Source: Panax quinquefolius
Taxonomy: Eukaryota; Streptophyta; Magnoliopsida; Apiales; Araliaceae
Assembly (NCBI GenBank): GCA_020205615.1
Contig: CM035162.1
Coordinates: 38,864,464 to 38,928,463, forward strand
Direction: 5' to 3'
Length of the DNA stretch: 64,000 nt
The notes beneath the pieces were generated by a model. It was not told the DNA's origin. It did no database searches and saw only the letters and a list, made by a program, of their open reading frames with translations. Positions 21,757-33,479 of this stretch are shown here, piece by piece. A program made the translations under genes and the position numbers. The stretch's first letter is position 1. Each line of letters opens with the position of its first letter.

Positions 21757-22303
21757 CCTCTTTCCTGGGAACGACCTGGTTTTTAAATATTGTGAGTTAT
21801 AATATTAATGATGAATAAGTTGTGTTGATTAAAAATGATAGTTCCATTGTGTTGGGATTATTAGTGTTAGTGGAAATCGACATCTATTCCGATGATAATT
21901 GATGTCTAGGGGTTATATTGATAAATCGAGTAATTTATCGGATAAATGAGCAATTAATTGCTACTAATTCACATGCTTATATAACTATTTGTTCATGTGT
22001 GTGTACTATTGAATCACATTATTTACTATTAGGGGAGTTGGTGCAAGATTGATAATACTTGCATGGCTAAGTTAAAAATGGAGGTATAGATGGAGGTACT
22101 ATCTATAATTCATATTTTTCACATGATTATACTATTGATTCACATGATTGAACTATTGATTCACATTATTTACTATTAGGGGAGGTGGTGCAAGTTTGAT
22201 AATATTTGCGGGACTAAATTAAAAATGAAAGAAAAGTTGGAGGTATTATCTTTGTAATTTTTTGAGCCCCCAAAAGCGTGCAATTATCGAAACTATATTT
22301 TCC

Positions 22304-22312
22304 TATAAATAG
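22304..22312 (+). promoter_or_regulatory. LTR TATA box (B1)
   Basis: TATAAATAG in TTTCCTATAAATAGAAGCTC, the context shared by all B and C LTRs. The donor-like AGGTAGG follows 137 bases later. Confidence 0.7.
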
Positions 22313-22554
22313 AAGCTCATTCTTCCTTCATTTCTCACCAATTCACAAAAAGCTTTAGGCGATTATTATAGAGAGAAATTATAGAGAGAAAGAAGAAGAA
22401 ATCTGCTTTACTTCACTATTCCGATTATCCGGTTTTTCCAAGGTAGGAATATTATTTTTCTTATCCATGAAGAGAACTTTTATTATTCCATTCTTTATTA
22501 TTCTATTGGAATAACTTTTGTATCTGTGAGCTACTACTATACTTGGTGAAATTC

Positions 22555-22870
22555 TTACATTATTCCATTCTTTATCATTACATTTGGAACATCACATGCA
22601 TGCATTTGTGCACTGGTTCCATTATTCATTACTGACTGGAACATCATTTGCATCTTTATTATTACTGTTGGAATATCCCATGGAATACATGTGTTTTCAC
22701 CGGACTGATTAAAAGTCTTTATTATTACATTTGGAATATCATCGTACATGCATGCGTTTCTGCGGGACTGATTCCGTTATTTATTATTACATTGGAATAA
22801 CTTCACACATGCGATCTATCGCGTGCACAGTGATTTCTTTTGTTATTCCATTCTTTATTATACTCGGTTG
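22555..22870 (+). repeat. B-type LTR array (TTATTATT...GGAACATC unit)
   Basis: About five imperfect units of roughly 60-70 bp, each with ATTCCATTCTTTATTATT, TTGGAA(T/C)A and a GC-containing ACCGG or ACTGG core. It recurs in all B and C LTRs with different unit numbers. Confidence 0.75.
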
Positions 22871-23893
22871 GTTAAAGTTTTGACTTATACTCCATGAAAT
22901 TAGTGGAATATCCTTGATATTTGCGCTTCGTCCGATATCTTTTCATTGAAATATTCTTGAGCATTCTTGAATTTTACTTCCTAAGCGATGTCGTATTGAC
23001 AATTTGGGCGTTATTGATTCCTGGATAAAATAATTCTTGAACTTGTTTTATTGAATTCTTATATCATTGTCATCATCCTCGTATTTATATTTTGTTGAAA
23101 GTCAATACATGGCTGTAGTGCGTAGATGGACTTGGTATGATTATGACCGAGATTATTGGTGTAATCATAGCCAGTAATGTTACAAATGATGTGGTAAAAG
23201 TCCTCGTTGGCCGTAGTGCATTGATGAATGATTGTTGGCATGATCATGACCATTAATGAATACCTGAAAATATTCTTGGCGTAGTCGTGGATAATTGTGG
23301 TGCATTGATATTAAAGAATATCCTTGGCCCGTAATGCGGGGGTGATTGATGATGTGGATTATTTATTAAGTTGAGTCCCAACGATAAAAGTGATGAAAAA
23401 CCTTTTAAATCATAAAAGATAGTAGATTTTATTCTCTACTTGACTCTTTTAATGGATTGCTTGTTCATTTCAGATTAAACTTGATGGTTGTTATATTATA
23501 TCGGTTTAACAACATTGAAGGCTAACGATAATATATTTTGCATTATCTTAGTCATAATATTTTCTTGGGCTAGTTGAGCTCACCCCTTTTACTTTCATTG
23601 TTCTCTTGAAATGAAATGAGCAACGTGGCGAGGACTAGTCGGGGAGCGGGTAGCCGGACGGATGATAGCATTAGTAGTCCTCACTATTCGGTGAAATAGT
23701 GGGAAAATAAATGTAATAATATTGAATTTGAGTTTGTATATTGTCTAGGCGACAATATTTGTATTAAAACTCACGACTTATGTTTTATGCGTACTTTTGC
23801 CCTGCAGTTGTATAATTAAGTTATATTTGTATTACATACCATGTATTTGGCGACTTCGAATAGGTGATGTATACTGTTATGGGGGCGTCGCGG

Positions 23894-23906
23894 TTGGTAT
23901 CAAAGC
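23894..23906 (+). other. B1 primer binding site (tRNA-iMet)
   Basis: TTGGTATCAAAGC, one mismatch to the tRNA-iMet complement (AAAGC for AGAGC). Confidence 0.85.
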
Positions 23907-24078
23907 TTAGGATATGATCCACAAGCTAAGATGTGAGACTAGAACTAGGAGGGAGAGGCGGGAATTCATTACGCTAGTATGACCTACCTAATTTTTTTTG
24001 GTATTTAATTGGTTGGTCGGGAGTATAGAGATAAATGTTGCATGTCGATTAACCCTTGTTTTGTGGAAGTATTTGAAA

Positions 24079-25270
24079 ATGGCATCAGGAATATTGAGAA
24101 TAGCAATGGGGCCAAAAGACGTTGAGTCTCCGACGGATCAACAATCAAAAAATGTGTGCATCGAGGAAAGCGACAATCCTCATCTGAAACAACAACCTTG
24201 ACCAAATGATGAGCGATGGAATGTTCGGAGGCTTTATGCTGATTCATGCGACATCGGTAGGCGGCTCTCTGTTCAAAATGTAGGTGGAAACACTGGAAAC
24301 TCTCGAGCGGTCATCACTAAAAGCAGTTCGAGGCTGGGACCACGAGTTTATTGGAGAGCCAAAACCACTTAAAGCGAAGCGTGGATAAAAGCGGATCACT
24401 AAGATATTTGATGTCTTGGGATGCTCAGAGAAGCAAAAAGGTTCCCTTACGCCACCTTCATTATTGCGTGAAGAGGAAGATTCTTGGTGGGAATCGTAAA
24501 AGCGTACCCGACTGACCGTTTCGAAGATGTCTTGGGAGAAGTTCGAGAGCTATTCAATGACAAGTACTTTCCGAAAGTATTACGTCACATGAAAGAGGTG
24601 GAGTTTATCAAGTTGGAGCAAAACAATATGGCCGTGTCGCTTGTCTGAGGCTAAATTTGCGGAGTTATCCGGTTTTGCATCCCATTTGGTCGATAATGAG
24701 GAAGCGAATGACACCGAATGTTTTAAGAGGTTTGAAGCAGGAGATACGTCGATATCTTATTTCTTATAAAGCGTGTTTGTACTCGGATGTTGTAAATAGG
24801 GCTCGATTATTGGGCCTTGATAGCGAGTCAATCCACCACGAAAAGCGGTAAGCAACATGAAAATACCGGTGGTATCGATCGTCCAAGCGGTGACAACAAA
24901 GCGTGGAGGAATCAACATGCGAAATGGTAACCCACTGCGGTGGTAATCATGGTCGAAGATAGTAAAATGGACATTTCAAGAAAAGGAGATTCAACAATGA
25001 TGGAAAGGCGTCGGCACCGACAGCAGTGGTTAAGGAAGGAGAAGCGACCACCTATCATATGCTTCAAATGCGGAGGGAGGGACATCGGTCAAAGCTATGC
25101 GATGCCATCAAAGCGTGTTATAATTGTGGAAGAAAGGTCACTGGCAGATTTTGTGGTTCATAGAAGATAAGTTCAACTAGGATGGAGGCACCAAAGGCCG
25201 TCCCGGAAAAAGTCAAAGCCGGTGGTGCAAGAGAGGCATTTGTTGTGACCTCCCAAAAGCAAGGAACGAC
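24079..25270 (+). pseudogene. gag: gag of B1 (broken)
   Basis: Start at the ATG at 24079 (M-A-S-x-N-I-x-N-S-N-G-A, as in B2), preceded by the same ATTAACCCTTGTT block. The core is visible in 24560-24850, with an open piece at 24657-24851 (LKQEIRRYLISYKACLY). Two cysteine motifs follow: a first CFKCGGRDIGQ-type finger near 25060 and a CYNCGR..H...FC knuckle at about 25112-25153 split by a frameshift. Confidence 0.78.
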
Positions 25271-25284
25271 GAGGTCATCACGGC

Positions 25285-25590
25285 GGGTAAAAGCTTATCA
25301 TAAACTCTAGCGAAATCTATACCTTATTTGATCTGGGATTCTACCCATTCTTTTATTTCTCTACTTGCGCTCAGCGATTAAATTTGACTCGGAGAAATTA
25401 GACTTTGACTTATCTGTTGAAACTCCGTTTGGGAAAACCTTCATTACATCCTTTGTTTATAAGTCTTGTTTGGTTCAAATTGGTACCCTCACATTACTGT
25501 CGATCTTATTTCATTGAAAATACTTGCATTTAGCGTGATTCAAAGGATTGATTAGTTAACTACTCATCATGAAAAAATTGATTATTTTAA
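25285..25590 (+). pseudogene. pol: pol protease of B1
   Basis: EVITAGKSLS-like start, then TLFDLG and STHSF segments in different frames near 25325-25360, RLNL, EKLDFDLSVETP and GETFITS-like sequence. Broken by indels at the active site. Confidence 0.7.
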
Positions 25591-25789
25591 GTAAGGTTGT
25601 TAGCTTTCATATTCTAACCAACCTATTATCTTGATTCAAACAACTAAACCATTAAAATCAATCAATGTCATTTCAAGCCATAAAAGCTATTCATTTATTG
25701 AAAAGCGGATGTCGAAGCTTTCTTAGCTCGTATCACGGATCTAAACAAAAATAAATCGGTTTTGAATGATATTTTGTTGTTAATAAATT

Positions 25790-26530
25790 TCTCAGTATTC
25801 CCAAAGAACTTCTGGCCTACCCCGGGCGTGAAATTGAATTTTGTATCGACCTTGAACCGTTCAAAACCCATTTCAAAGCCTCATATCGAATGGCTCTATT
25901 GAACTTGAGGAATTAAAGACCCGATTCACGAGGAATTGTTGACATTGGTTTCATTCGTCTAATCATCTCCTTGGGGTGCTCTATTACTATTAAGTGAAGA
26001 AAAAAGATGGGAGTATCGACTTTGTATTGATTATCGGGAGTTGAATCATGTCACCATCAAAAATAGGTACCCGTTACCACGTATTGATGACTGTTTGACC
26101 CGATTCTGGCGCCAAATTCTTTTCAAAAGATTGATCTTCGTTCGGGATATCATCAATTGAAGATTAGAACAGATGACATTCAAAGGCGGCTTTGAAACTT
26201 CGATGCGGGCATTATGAATTTCTAGTCATATCCTTTGGATTGACTAATGCTCCTCCTACTTTCGTGGATATGATGAGCCAAGTATTCGAGAATATTTGGA
26301 TCATTTTGTGGTCGTCTTTATTGATGACATCCTCATATATTCAAAAGCGTGAAGATCATGAGCAACACTTGGGTTGATACTCCAAAAGCTTGAAAACAAG
26401 CTATATGCCAAGTTGAAGAAATCACGAGTTTTGGCTTGAGGAAGTTGCATTCCTTGACACGTGATATCAAATCATGGGATATTGTTGACTGGCAAAAATT
26501 GAAACAATTGAAAGTGGGAAGCAACCTAAA
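25790..26530 (+). pseudogene. pol: pol reverse transcriptase of B1
   Basis: Motifs in order: WGALLL and KKKDGS-like, [23 protein letters not shown], an open piece at 26192-26377 with GHYEFLVISFGLTNAPPTF and MMSQVF, and the FIDD box at 26317-26328 followed by ILIYSK. The frames of these motifs differ, so it is not translatable as it stands. Confidence 0.82.
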
Positions 26531-26599
26531 TCGATGGCCAAATGCGTAGCTTTCTCGGCTTATTGGTTATTATCGGAGATTAAGTAGAAGGTTTTCTCG

Positions 26600-27080
26600 A
26601 ATCGCTACTCCGTTAACTCATTGACTCGAAAAGATACAAAATTCGGTTGGAGAATGGAATGTGAGAGAGTTTTCAAGAACTCGAGAGAGACTCATTTAAA
26701 GACTGTTACGACAATACCATCGGCTTGGAGGGATTTGTCATCTCTGATGATGCTTGAGGCAAAGGGTTAGGATGTGTTCTCCATGCGACATGGGAAAGTC
26801 ATAGCTTTATGCCTCACGAAACTTCGAAGAATATGAGGAGGAATTATCCTACTCATGATCTAGAGTTGGCGGTTTGTCGTTTTTAGCTTAAAATTTGGAG
26901 GCATTACTATATATGGGAGAAAGTGGAGATCTATCACGGATCATAAAAGCCTCGAATATTTCTTCACTAAAAGGAACTTCGACATGCGGCAAGCGGCGTT
27001 GGCTCGAACTATTGAAAGATTATGATCGTACTATTGATACCATCTGGAAAAATGAAGCGTAGTGGCGATACCTTTGAGTA
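26600..27080 (+). pseudogene. pol: pol RNase H of B1
   Basis: [20 protein letters not shown] at about 26730-26775; the TGA at 26755-26757 is at the same codon as in A1. [18 protein letters not shown] and HYYIWERKWRSI-like pieces follow. Confidence 0.72.
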
Positions 27081-27099
27081 GAAAGATCATATGCGAATC

Positions 27100-27630
27100 A
27101 CAAGTATAATATTATCAATATGAGGCCCATTTTGTATGACTTGCGAAGGGTGGAGTTAGAGATAAAGACTCGAGGGACCCATTTGATGATGGTGAATATC
27201 TGAGTAGAAGCCGAACTTTAATCGATAAAGTTAAAGGCTGCTCCAAATTCACTGGACACGGAGGTGATGCATGAGAGGAAGAAAATCTGAAGGTACTATC
27301 TGGGAAGAAAGAATCGATGAAGAAGAATACTTGAGTCAACTTGGACTTTGTGTTCTAACAACCACGATTTAAGTATAAAATCATGATGGGCGCACAACAC
27401 AACGTTTACAATCCATCACAGGAGTACCAAAATGTATATCGTGATCTTGACATACATTTTGGTGGAACAATATGAAGAGAGAGATGGCGAATTTATCTCA
27501 AGGTGTTTAACTTATCAACGATTCAAAAGCGAAGCATCAAGTACCAAAAGATCCATTGCAACCACTTGAAATTCTAAAATAGAAGTAGGGAACACATTAC
27601 CATGGATTTTCATTCTTTAGTCTTCCAAGG
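27100..27630 (+). pseudogene. pol: pol integrase N-terminal part of B1 (cut by gap)
   Basis: Includes the region around MMGAHNT, HPGVPKCI-like and ILVEQYEERD (27360-27485), i.e. the zinc-binding N-terminus, and reaches the first core Asp (ATGGATTTT at 27601) just before the N run. Confidence 0.7.
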
Positions 27631-27730
27631 NNNNNNNNNNNNNNNNNNNNNNNNNNNNNNNNNNNNNNNNNNNNNNNNNNNNNNNNNNNNNNNNNNNNNN
27701 NNNNNNNNNNNNNNNNNNNNNNNNNNNNNN
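27631..27730. other. assembly gap (100 N)
   Basis: Exactly 100 N, a conventional placeholder for a gap of unknown size. The missing part should include most of the B1 integrase and the first ~690 bp of an LTR. Confidence 0.99.
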
Positions 27731-29809
27731 AAATGAATTTTGATAGTTCCATTGTGTCGATTATTAGTTGTTATGGAAATCACATCTATTCCAAGGATAA
27801 TTGATGTCTAGGGGTTATATTGATAAATCCGTAATTTATCTGATAAATGAGCAATTAATTGCTACTAATTCACATGCTTATATAACTATTTGTTCACATG
27901 TGTGTACTATCAATCACATTATTTACTATTAGGGGAGTTGGTGCAAGATCGATAATACTTGCATGACTAAGTTAAAAAATGGAGGTATGTATGGAGGTAC
28001 TATACTGTAATTCATATTTTTTCACATGATTATACTATCGATTCACATGATCGAACTATCGATTCACATTATTTACTATTAGGGAGGTGGTGCAAGTTTG
28101 ATAATACTTGCAGGACTAAATTAAAAATGAAAGAAAAGTCGAGGTATCAGATCGTAATTTTTCGAGCCCCAAAACGCAATTATCAAACTATATTTTCCTA
28201 TAAATAAGCTCATTCTTCCTTCATTTCACCAATTCACAAAAGCTTTAGAGCGATTATTATAGTAGAGAAATTATAGAGAGAAAGAAGAAGAGAAGTCTCG
28301 CTACCTCACTATTCCAAAGATCCAGCTTTTTCCAAGGTAGGGAGTATTATTTTTTCTTATCCATGAAGAGAACTTCGTTATTCCATTCTTTATTATTCTA
28401 TTGAATAACTCAGATACGCGGCTACCCTATACTTGGTGAAATTCTTCTTCGTTATTCCATTCTTTATCATTCTCGCCGAACATCCTCGCTCAAGCTTATT
28501 TACGCCGACCGGTTCCATTATTTATCATTCTCGTTGAACATCCTCGTCAGGTGTTTTACGCACGGACCGGTTCCATTCTTTTATTATTCTCGTTGAATAT
28601 CCCGTCTTTATTTTACCGACCGATTCCATTTTTATTATTCGCTGAATATCTCGTCTTCAAGGCGCTTTACGCCGACCGATTCCGTTATTTATTATTCTCG
28701 TTGAATAACTCGTCTGTAAGGCCTATCGCATGCCCGGTGATTTCTTTTGTTATTCCATTCTTTATTATACTCAAATTGGTTAAAGTTTTGACTTTATACT
28801 CCATGAAATTAGTGGAATATCCTCGATATTCAAGGCTTCATCCAAGATCTTTTCATGGAAATATTCTTCCGAGCATTCTTGAATTTTACTCCACAAAGCA
28901 AAGATCATGTCGATAATTTGACGTTATTAGTTCCTCGGATAAAATTATTTTTGAACTTGTTTTATCAATTTTATATCATTGTCATCATCCTCATGTTTAT
29001 ATTTTGTTGAAAGTCATCTGTGGCCTCAGAAAGTGCATGATGGACTTGGTATGATTACACACTGTGAGATTATTCTTGTAATCATAACCGTAATGTTACA
29101 AATGATGTGGTAAAAGTCCTCATCGTCCGTAGTGCATCGATGGATGGCTTGTTGGTATGATCATGACCATTAATGAATACACAAATATTCTCGCCCGTAG
29201 TGCATGGATAATTGTGGTCGGATACTAAAGAATATCCTCGTCAGAAAAGTAGGGTGATTCGATGATGTGGATTATTTATTGTCGAGTCCCCAAACGATAA
29301 AAGTGATGAAAACCTTTAAATCATAAAAGATAGTAGATTTTATTCTCTACTGACTTTTTTTAATGGATCGCTTTGTTCACCGCAGCTTAAACTTGATGGT
29401 TGTTATATTATATCGCTTAACATATTCAAGGCTAACGATAATATATTCTCGCATTATCTTAGTCATAATATTTTCATCGGGCTAGTTGAGCTCACCTTTT
29501 ACTTTCATTGTTTCTCTTCAGAAATGAGAACGTAAAGTGGACTAGCTTGGGAACGGAGTGATTTTAACCAGATGATAAGATTAGTAGTCCTCACTATTCA
29601 AAGGAAATAAGGGGAAAATAAATGTAATAATATTGAATTTGAGTTTCAGAGTATATTGTCTAGATTGACAATATTTGTATTAAAACTCACAACTTATGTT
29701 TTGTCGATTTTGCAATTACACAAATCAGATAATTAAGTTGTATTTCAGATTCTGTATCATGTATTTCATGCACTCGTAATAGGTGATGTATACCATTTGG
29801 GGGGCGCCA
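27731..29809 (+). repeat. B-type LTR after gap (5' LTR of B2 or 3' LTR of B1)
   Basis: Collinear with B2 3' LTR from about 35618 on. TATAAATAA at 28199-28207, AGGTAGGG at 28335-28342, array at about 28380-28760, paired TATGATTA/TAATCAT region at about 29040-29170, end GGGGGGCGCCA. It serves as the 5' LTR of the interior at 29810-34931. If both B1 and B2 share this LTR, they were tandem before the gap. Confidence 0.82.
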
Positions 29810-29811
29810 GC

Positions 29812-29824
29812 TTGGTATCAAAGC
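29812..29824 (+). other. B2 primer binding site (tRNA-iMet)
   Basis: TTGGTATCAAAGC, identical to that of B1, two bases after the LTR end. Confidence 0.87.
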
Positions 29825-29960
29825 TTAGGATACGATCCCCGCTAAGATGTGAGACTAGAATCAGGAGGGAGAGACGGGAATTCTTCGCTAGTATTTGACC
29901 TACCTAATTTTTTGGTATTTAATTGGTTGGTCGAGTATAGTAGATAATATGTCGTATGTC

Positions 29961-29993
29961 AATTAACCCTTGTTTTTGTGGCAAGATTTGAAA
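29961..29993 (+). promoter_or_regulatory. candidate branch site/splice acceptor before gag (B2)
   Basis: AATTAACCCTTGTTTTTGTGGCAAG: a TTAAC branch-like motif, a T-rich tract and a CAAG end 9 bases before the gag ATG. Best-preserved example of the block shared by five elements. Confidence 0.4.
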
Positions 29994-31165
29994 ATGGCAT
30001 CCGAGAATATTGAGAATAGCAATGGAGCACAAGAGACCGCTGAGTCTCCACAGATCAACAATCGTAATAATGTGCATCGTGAAGGCGATAATCCTCATGC
30101 AAACAACAACACCGACCAAATGATGAACGATGGAATGTTCAGAGGCTTTATGCAATTCATGCAACATCAAAGTAGAGCGCCCCTCGCTCAAAATGCAGGG
30201 AAACACTCGAAACTCTCGAACTGGTCACCGCTAAACAGCTTCAAGGAGTCGGGACCACCGAAGTTTATGGGAGAGCCAAAACCACTTAAGGCTAAGCATG
30301 GATAAAGCAGATCACCAAGATATTTGATGTCTCTGGGATGCTCCGAGGAGCAAAAGGTTCCCTTCGCCACCTTCATGTCATGCGTGAAGAAGAGGCAGAC
30401 ATCGTGGGAATCAGAAACGACTCAAACCGACGCACTCAAGATGTCTTGGGAGAAGTTCCAAGAGCTATTCAACGACAAGTACTTTCCCAAAAGTATTCGG
30501 CTACACGAAAAGAGGTGGAGTTTATCAAGTCGAGCAAAACAATACGACCGTGTCGCAATACGAGGCTAAATTTATGAGTTATCCCTGCCAGATCCCATTT
30601 GGTCGATAATGAGGAGCGAATGACACGCTAATGTTTTTAAGAGGTTTGAAACCCGAGATACGCCAATATCTTATTTTCATAAACCGTGGTTTGTACTCAG
30701 ATGTTGTAAATAGGGCTCGCTTATCGAGCGCATAACGAGTCAACGCAACCAAGAGAAAGCAAATTTACAAGATGAAAATACCAAAGGGTATCACCATCAA
30801 GCTATGACAACAAACGTGGAGGAATCAACATGCCGTAAATGGTAACCACTTTGGTGGTAATCATGGCCAAGACAAGAAAAATGGATATTTCAAGAAAAGG
30901 AGATTCAACAATGATGGAAAGACGCCAAGACCAAAGAACCGTGGTTAAGGAAGGAGAACCACCACCCATCATATGCTTCAAATGCGAGGGGAGGGACATA
31001 TCACCAAACCACGCGATGCCATCCAAAGCGTGTTATAATTGTGGAAGAGAAGGTCACCTAGCCCGATTTTGTCGCTCATCAAGACAAGTTCAGCTAGATG
31101 GAGGCACCAAAGGTCATCCCCAAAAAAGTCAAAGCCGTGAAGTGCAAGGAGAGCATTTGTTGTGA
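29994..31165 (+). pseudogene. gag: gag of B2 (CCHC intact, frames broken)
   Basis: Nucleocapsid/capsid polyprotein. The ATG at 29994 is chosen over an upstream in-frame start because all copies share it and the acceptor-like block ends just before it. The first open part runs to 30305 (MASENIENSNGAQ, then GFMQFMQHQS). The second (30324-30569) has EEQKVPFATFM and SWEKFQELFNDKYFP, the capsid core. The third (30839-31165) has a CFKCEGRD..NH pair and a perfect zinc knuckle at 31031-31072 (CYNCGREGHLARFC). Two frameshifts separate the three parts. Confidence 0.85.
31031..31072 (+). other. gag: intact CCHC zinc knuckle in B2 gag
   Basis: C-x2-C-x4-H-x4-C in one frame. Serves as the reference for the CCHY form in A1 and A2. 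Confidence 0.9.
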
Positions 31166-31179
31166 CCTCCCGTAAAAGC

Positions 31180-31520
31180 AAGGAACCCGAACGAGGTCAT
31201 CACGGTAAGCTTATCATAAACTCTAATAAGTCTATACCTTATTTGATACCGTTTCTACCCATTCTTTTATTTCTCCTACTTGCGCCAACGATTAAATTTG
31301 ACTCCGAGAAATTAGACTTCGACTTATCTCGCTGAAACTCCGCTGGGAGAAACCTTCATTACATCCACTCGCTTATAAGTCTTGTTTGGTTCAAATTGGT
31401 ACCTCACATTACCCGTCGATCTTATTTCATTGAAAATACTCAGATTTGACGTGATTCTGTGGATTGATCGTTAACTACTCATCATGCAAAAATTGATTAT
31501 TTTCGTAAGGTCATAGCTTT
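31180..31520 (+). pseudogene. pol: pol protease of B2
   Basis: EVITVSLS-like start, TLFDT and STHSF fragments at about 31240-31270, RLNLTPRN-like, then the C-terminal TTHHAKID. The codons between Asp and Gly are altered (GATACCGTTTCTACC). Collinear with the B1 protease. Confidence 0.7.
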
Positions 31521-31680
31521 CATATTCCTAACCAACCTATTATGCTAATTCAAACAACTAAACCATTAAAATCAATCAATGTCATTTCAAGCCATAAAGC
31601 TATTCGCTTATTGAAAAACGGATGTCAAGCTTTCTTAGCTCATGTCACGGATCTAAACAAAAATACGCCGCTTTTGATGA

Positions 31681-32056
31681 TATTTCATTGTTAATAAATT
31701 TCCGACGATTCCCTCAAGAACTTCCCGCCTACCTCAGAAGCGTGAAATGAATTTTGTATCGACTCGAACCCTGTGACAAAACCCATTTCCAAAGCCCCAT
31801 ATCGAACGGCTCCTATTGAACTTCAGAGTTAAAGACCCAACCAGCAGGAATTGTTAGACATTGGTTTCATTCTGGCCCCTAGTACGCCTCCTCGGGTGCT
31901 CCTCATTCTATTCGTGAAGAAGAAAGATGGGAGTATGCGATTTCAGTATTGATTATCGGAGTCAATCATGTCACCATCAAAAATAGGTAAATTTGCCGCA
32001 TTGATGACCTGTTTCTTGACCGACTTCAGCAAGGCGCCAAATTTTTCAAAGATCGA
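31681..32056 (+). repeat. tandem duplication in B2 pol, copy 1
   Basis: Runs from TATTTCATTGTTAATAAATT to AAAGATCGA and covers the protease-RT linker and the first RT motifs (FGLD..LRELLDIGF-like, KKDGSMRF, IDY). It is directly followed by copy 2. Confidence 0.85.
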
Positions 32057-32790
32057 TATTTCATTGTTAATAAATTTCCGACGATTCTCAAGAACTTCCC
32101 CGCCTACCCCCTCAGATATCATCAATTTTGTATCGATTAGAACCCCAGACAAAACCCATTTCCAAAGCCCCATATCGAATGGCTCCTATTCAGAGTTAAA
32201 GAATGCAGGAATTGTTAGACATTGGTTTCATTCGGCCCTAAGACGCCTCGGGGTGCTCCTGTATTCTATTCGTGAAGAAGAAAGATGGGAGTATGCGATT
32301 TCAGATTGATTATCTGGAGTCAATCATGTCATTGAATTCTTTTCAAAGATCGATCTTCGCTCGTGATATCATCAATTCAAGATTAGAACCGATGACATTC
32401 CAAAGACGCTTTTTAACTCCCCAGAGACGCATTATGAATTTCTAGTCATGTCCTTTGATCGACTAATGCCCCGCCGCTTTCATGGATATGATGAACCGAG
32501 TATTCAAGGAATATTTCGATCATTTTGTGGTCGCTTTTATTGATGACATCCTCATATATTCCAAAAGCCGTGAAGATCATGAGCAACAACACTGAGGTCG
32601 ACATCCAAAAGCTTCGTGGAAAAACAAGCTTATATGCCAAGTTGAAGAAATGCGAAGTTCGCTTCGAGGAAGTCAGCATTCCTCGGGGGCACGTGATATC
32701 AAATCACGGGATATCCGCTGACCCAACAAAGATCAAGCAATTCAAAGTCGGGAGCAACCTAAATCAAGGATCAAGCACGTAGCTTTCGCT
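31740..32790 (+). pseudogene. pol: pol reverse transcriptase of B2 (with internal duplication)
   Basis: The N-terminal palm region occurs twice (31681-32056 and 32057-32340), then the single remainder: LRSGYHQ-like, GHYEFLVMSF, the FIDD box at 32536-32547 and [12 protein letters not shown]. The C-terminal LYAKLKKCEVRFEEV and GHVISNHGISADPTKI are in the open piece at 32525-32782. The duplication would disrupt the fold even without frameshifts. Confidence 0.82.
32057..32340 (+). repeat. tandem duplication in B2 pol, copy 2
   Basis: Repeats TATTTCATTGTTAATAAATT onward with several short deletions relative to copy 1 (284 versus 376 bp) and then enters unduplicated RT. The junction lies at a shared GAT/ATAT microhomology. 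Confidence 0.82.
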
Positions 32791-32799
32791 TAGTCGGTT

Positions 32800-33350
32800 A
32801 TTATCTGAGATTCGTAGAAGGGTTTTCTTAATCGCTACTCCATTAACTCAAACCGACTCTAAAAGATACAAAATTTATTGAGCGTGGAATGTGAGAAGAG
32901 TTTTCAAGAACTCAAGAGGAGACTCATTTCAAAGACTGCTCGACAATACCATCCGCCTCTGAGGGATTTGTCATCTACAAGTGATGCTTCGTGCAAAGGG
33001 TTAGGATGTGTTCTCATGCAACATGGGAAAGTCATAGCCTTTATGCCTCACGACAACTCAAAGAATATGAGAGGAATTATCCTACTCATGATCTAGAGTC
33101 ATAAATATCATTTTTTGCAGCGCTTAAAATTTGGAGGCATTACTCAGATGGGGAGAAAGTGGAGATCTATACTTGATCATAAAAGCCTCAAATATTTCTT
33201 CACTCAAAAGGAACTCAACACGCCAAGAACGACGCTGGCTTCGAACTCGTTGAAAGATTATGATCATACTATTCAATACCATCCTCGAAAAGCTTAACGT
33301 AGTAGCCGATTTACCGAAAGTAAGATCATATGCGGCACGAGTGTAATATT
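32800..33350 (+). pseudogene. pol: pol RNase H of B2
   Basis: The open piece at 32878-33096 carries FQELKRRLIS and STSDASCKGLGCVLMQHGKV, with the catalytic Asp intact and no stop after it, unlike A1 and B1. [14 protein letters not shown] and YLDHKSLKYFFTQKELN pieces (33175-33225) hold the C-terminal conserved His-Lys-Ser-Leu. Confidence 0.78.
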
Positions 33351-33479
33351 GTCAACGCAAAGGCCCATTTTGTATGACTTGCAAAGGATGGAGTTAGAGA
33401 TAAAGACCTGTGGACCCATGTGATGATGGCGTAATATACGAAAGTAGAACCGATTTTAATCGATAAAGTTAAAGTCGCC

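Larger units (their letters stand above)
21757..23890 (+). repeat. 5' LTR of B1, lacking its first ~600 bp
   Basis: Collinear with the B2 3' LTR from about 35540 on. It holds TATAAATAG (22304-22312), AGGTAGG (22441-22447), an array of about 60-70 bp units (22555-22870), the paired TATGATTATGACC/TAATCATGACC region (23120-23260) and the end ATGGGGGCGTCG. Confidence 0.82.
21757..27630 (+). mobile_element. Tekay-like element B1 (5' truncated, 3' end lost in gap)
   Basis: Subfamily B: a 5'-truncated LTR, PBS, gag, protease, RT, RNase H and the start of integrase, cut by a run of N. Same gene order as A1, but LTR, PBS (TTGGTATCAAAGC) and gag N-terminus differ. The left edge is a sharp junction with LTR A'. 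Confidence 0.8.

Noticed and set aside
28981..29280. CRISPR-like array of regularly spaced motifs in B LTRs
   Set aside because: Spacing is irregular, the spacers are themselves related, and the context is a plant LTR.
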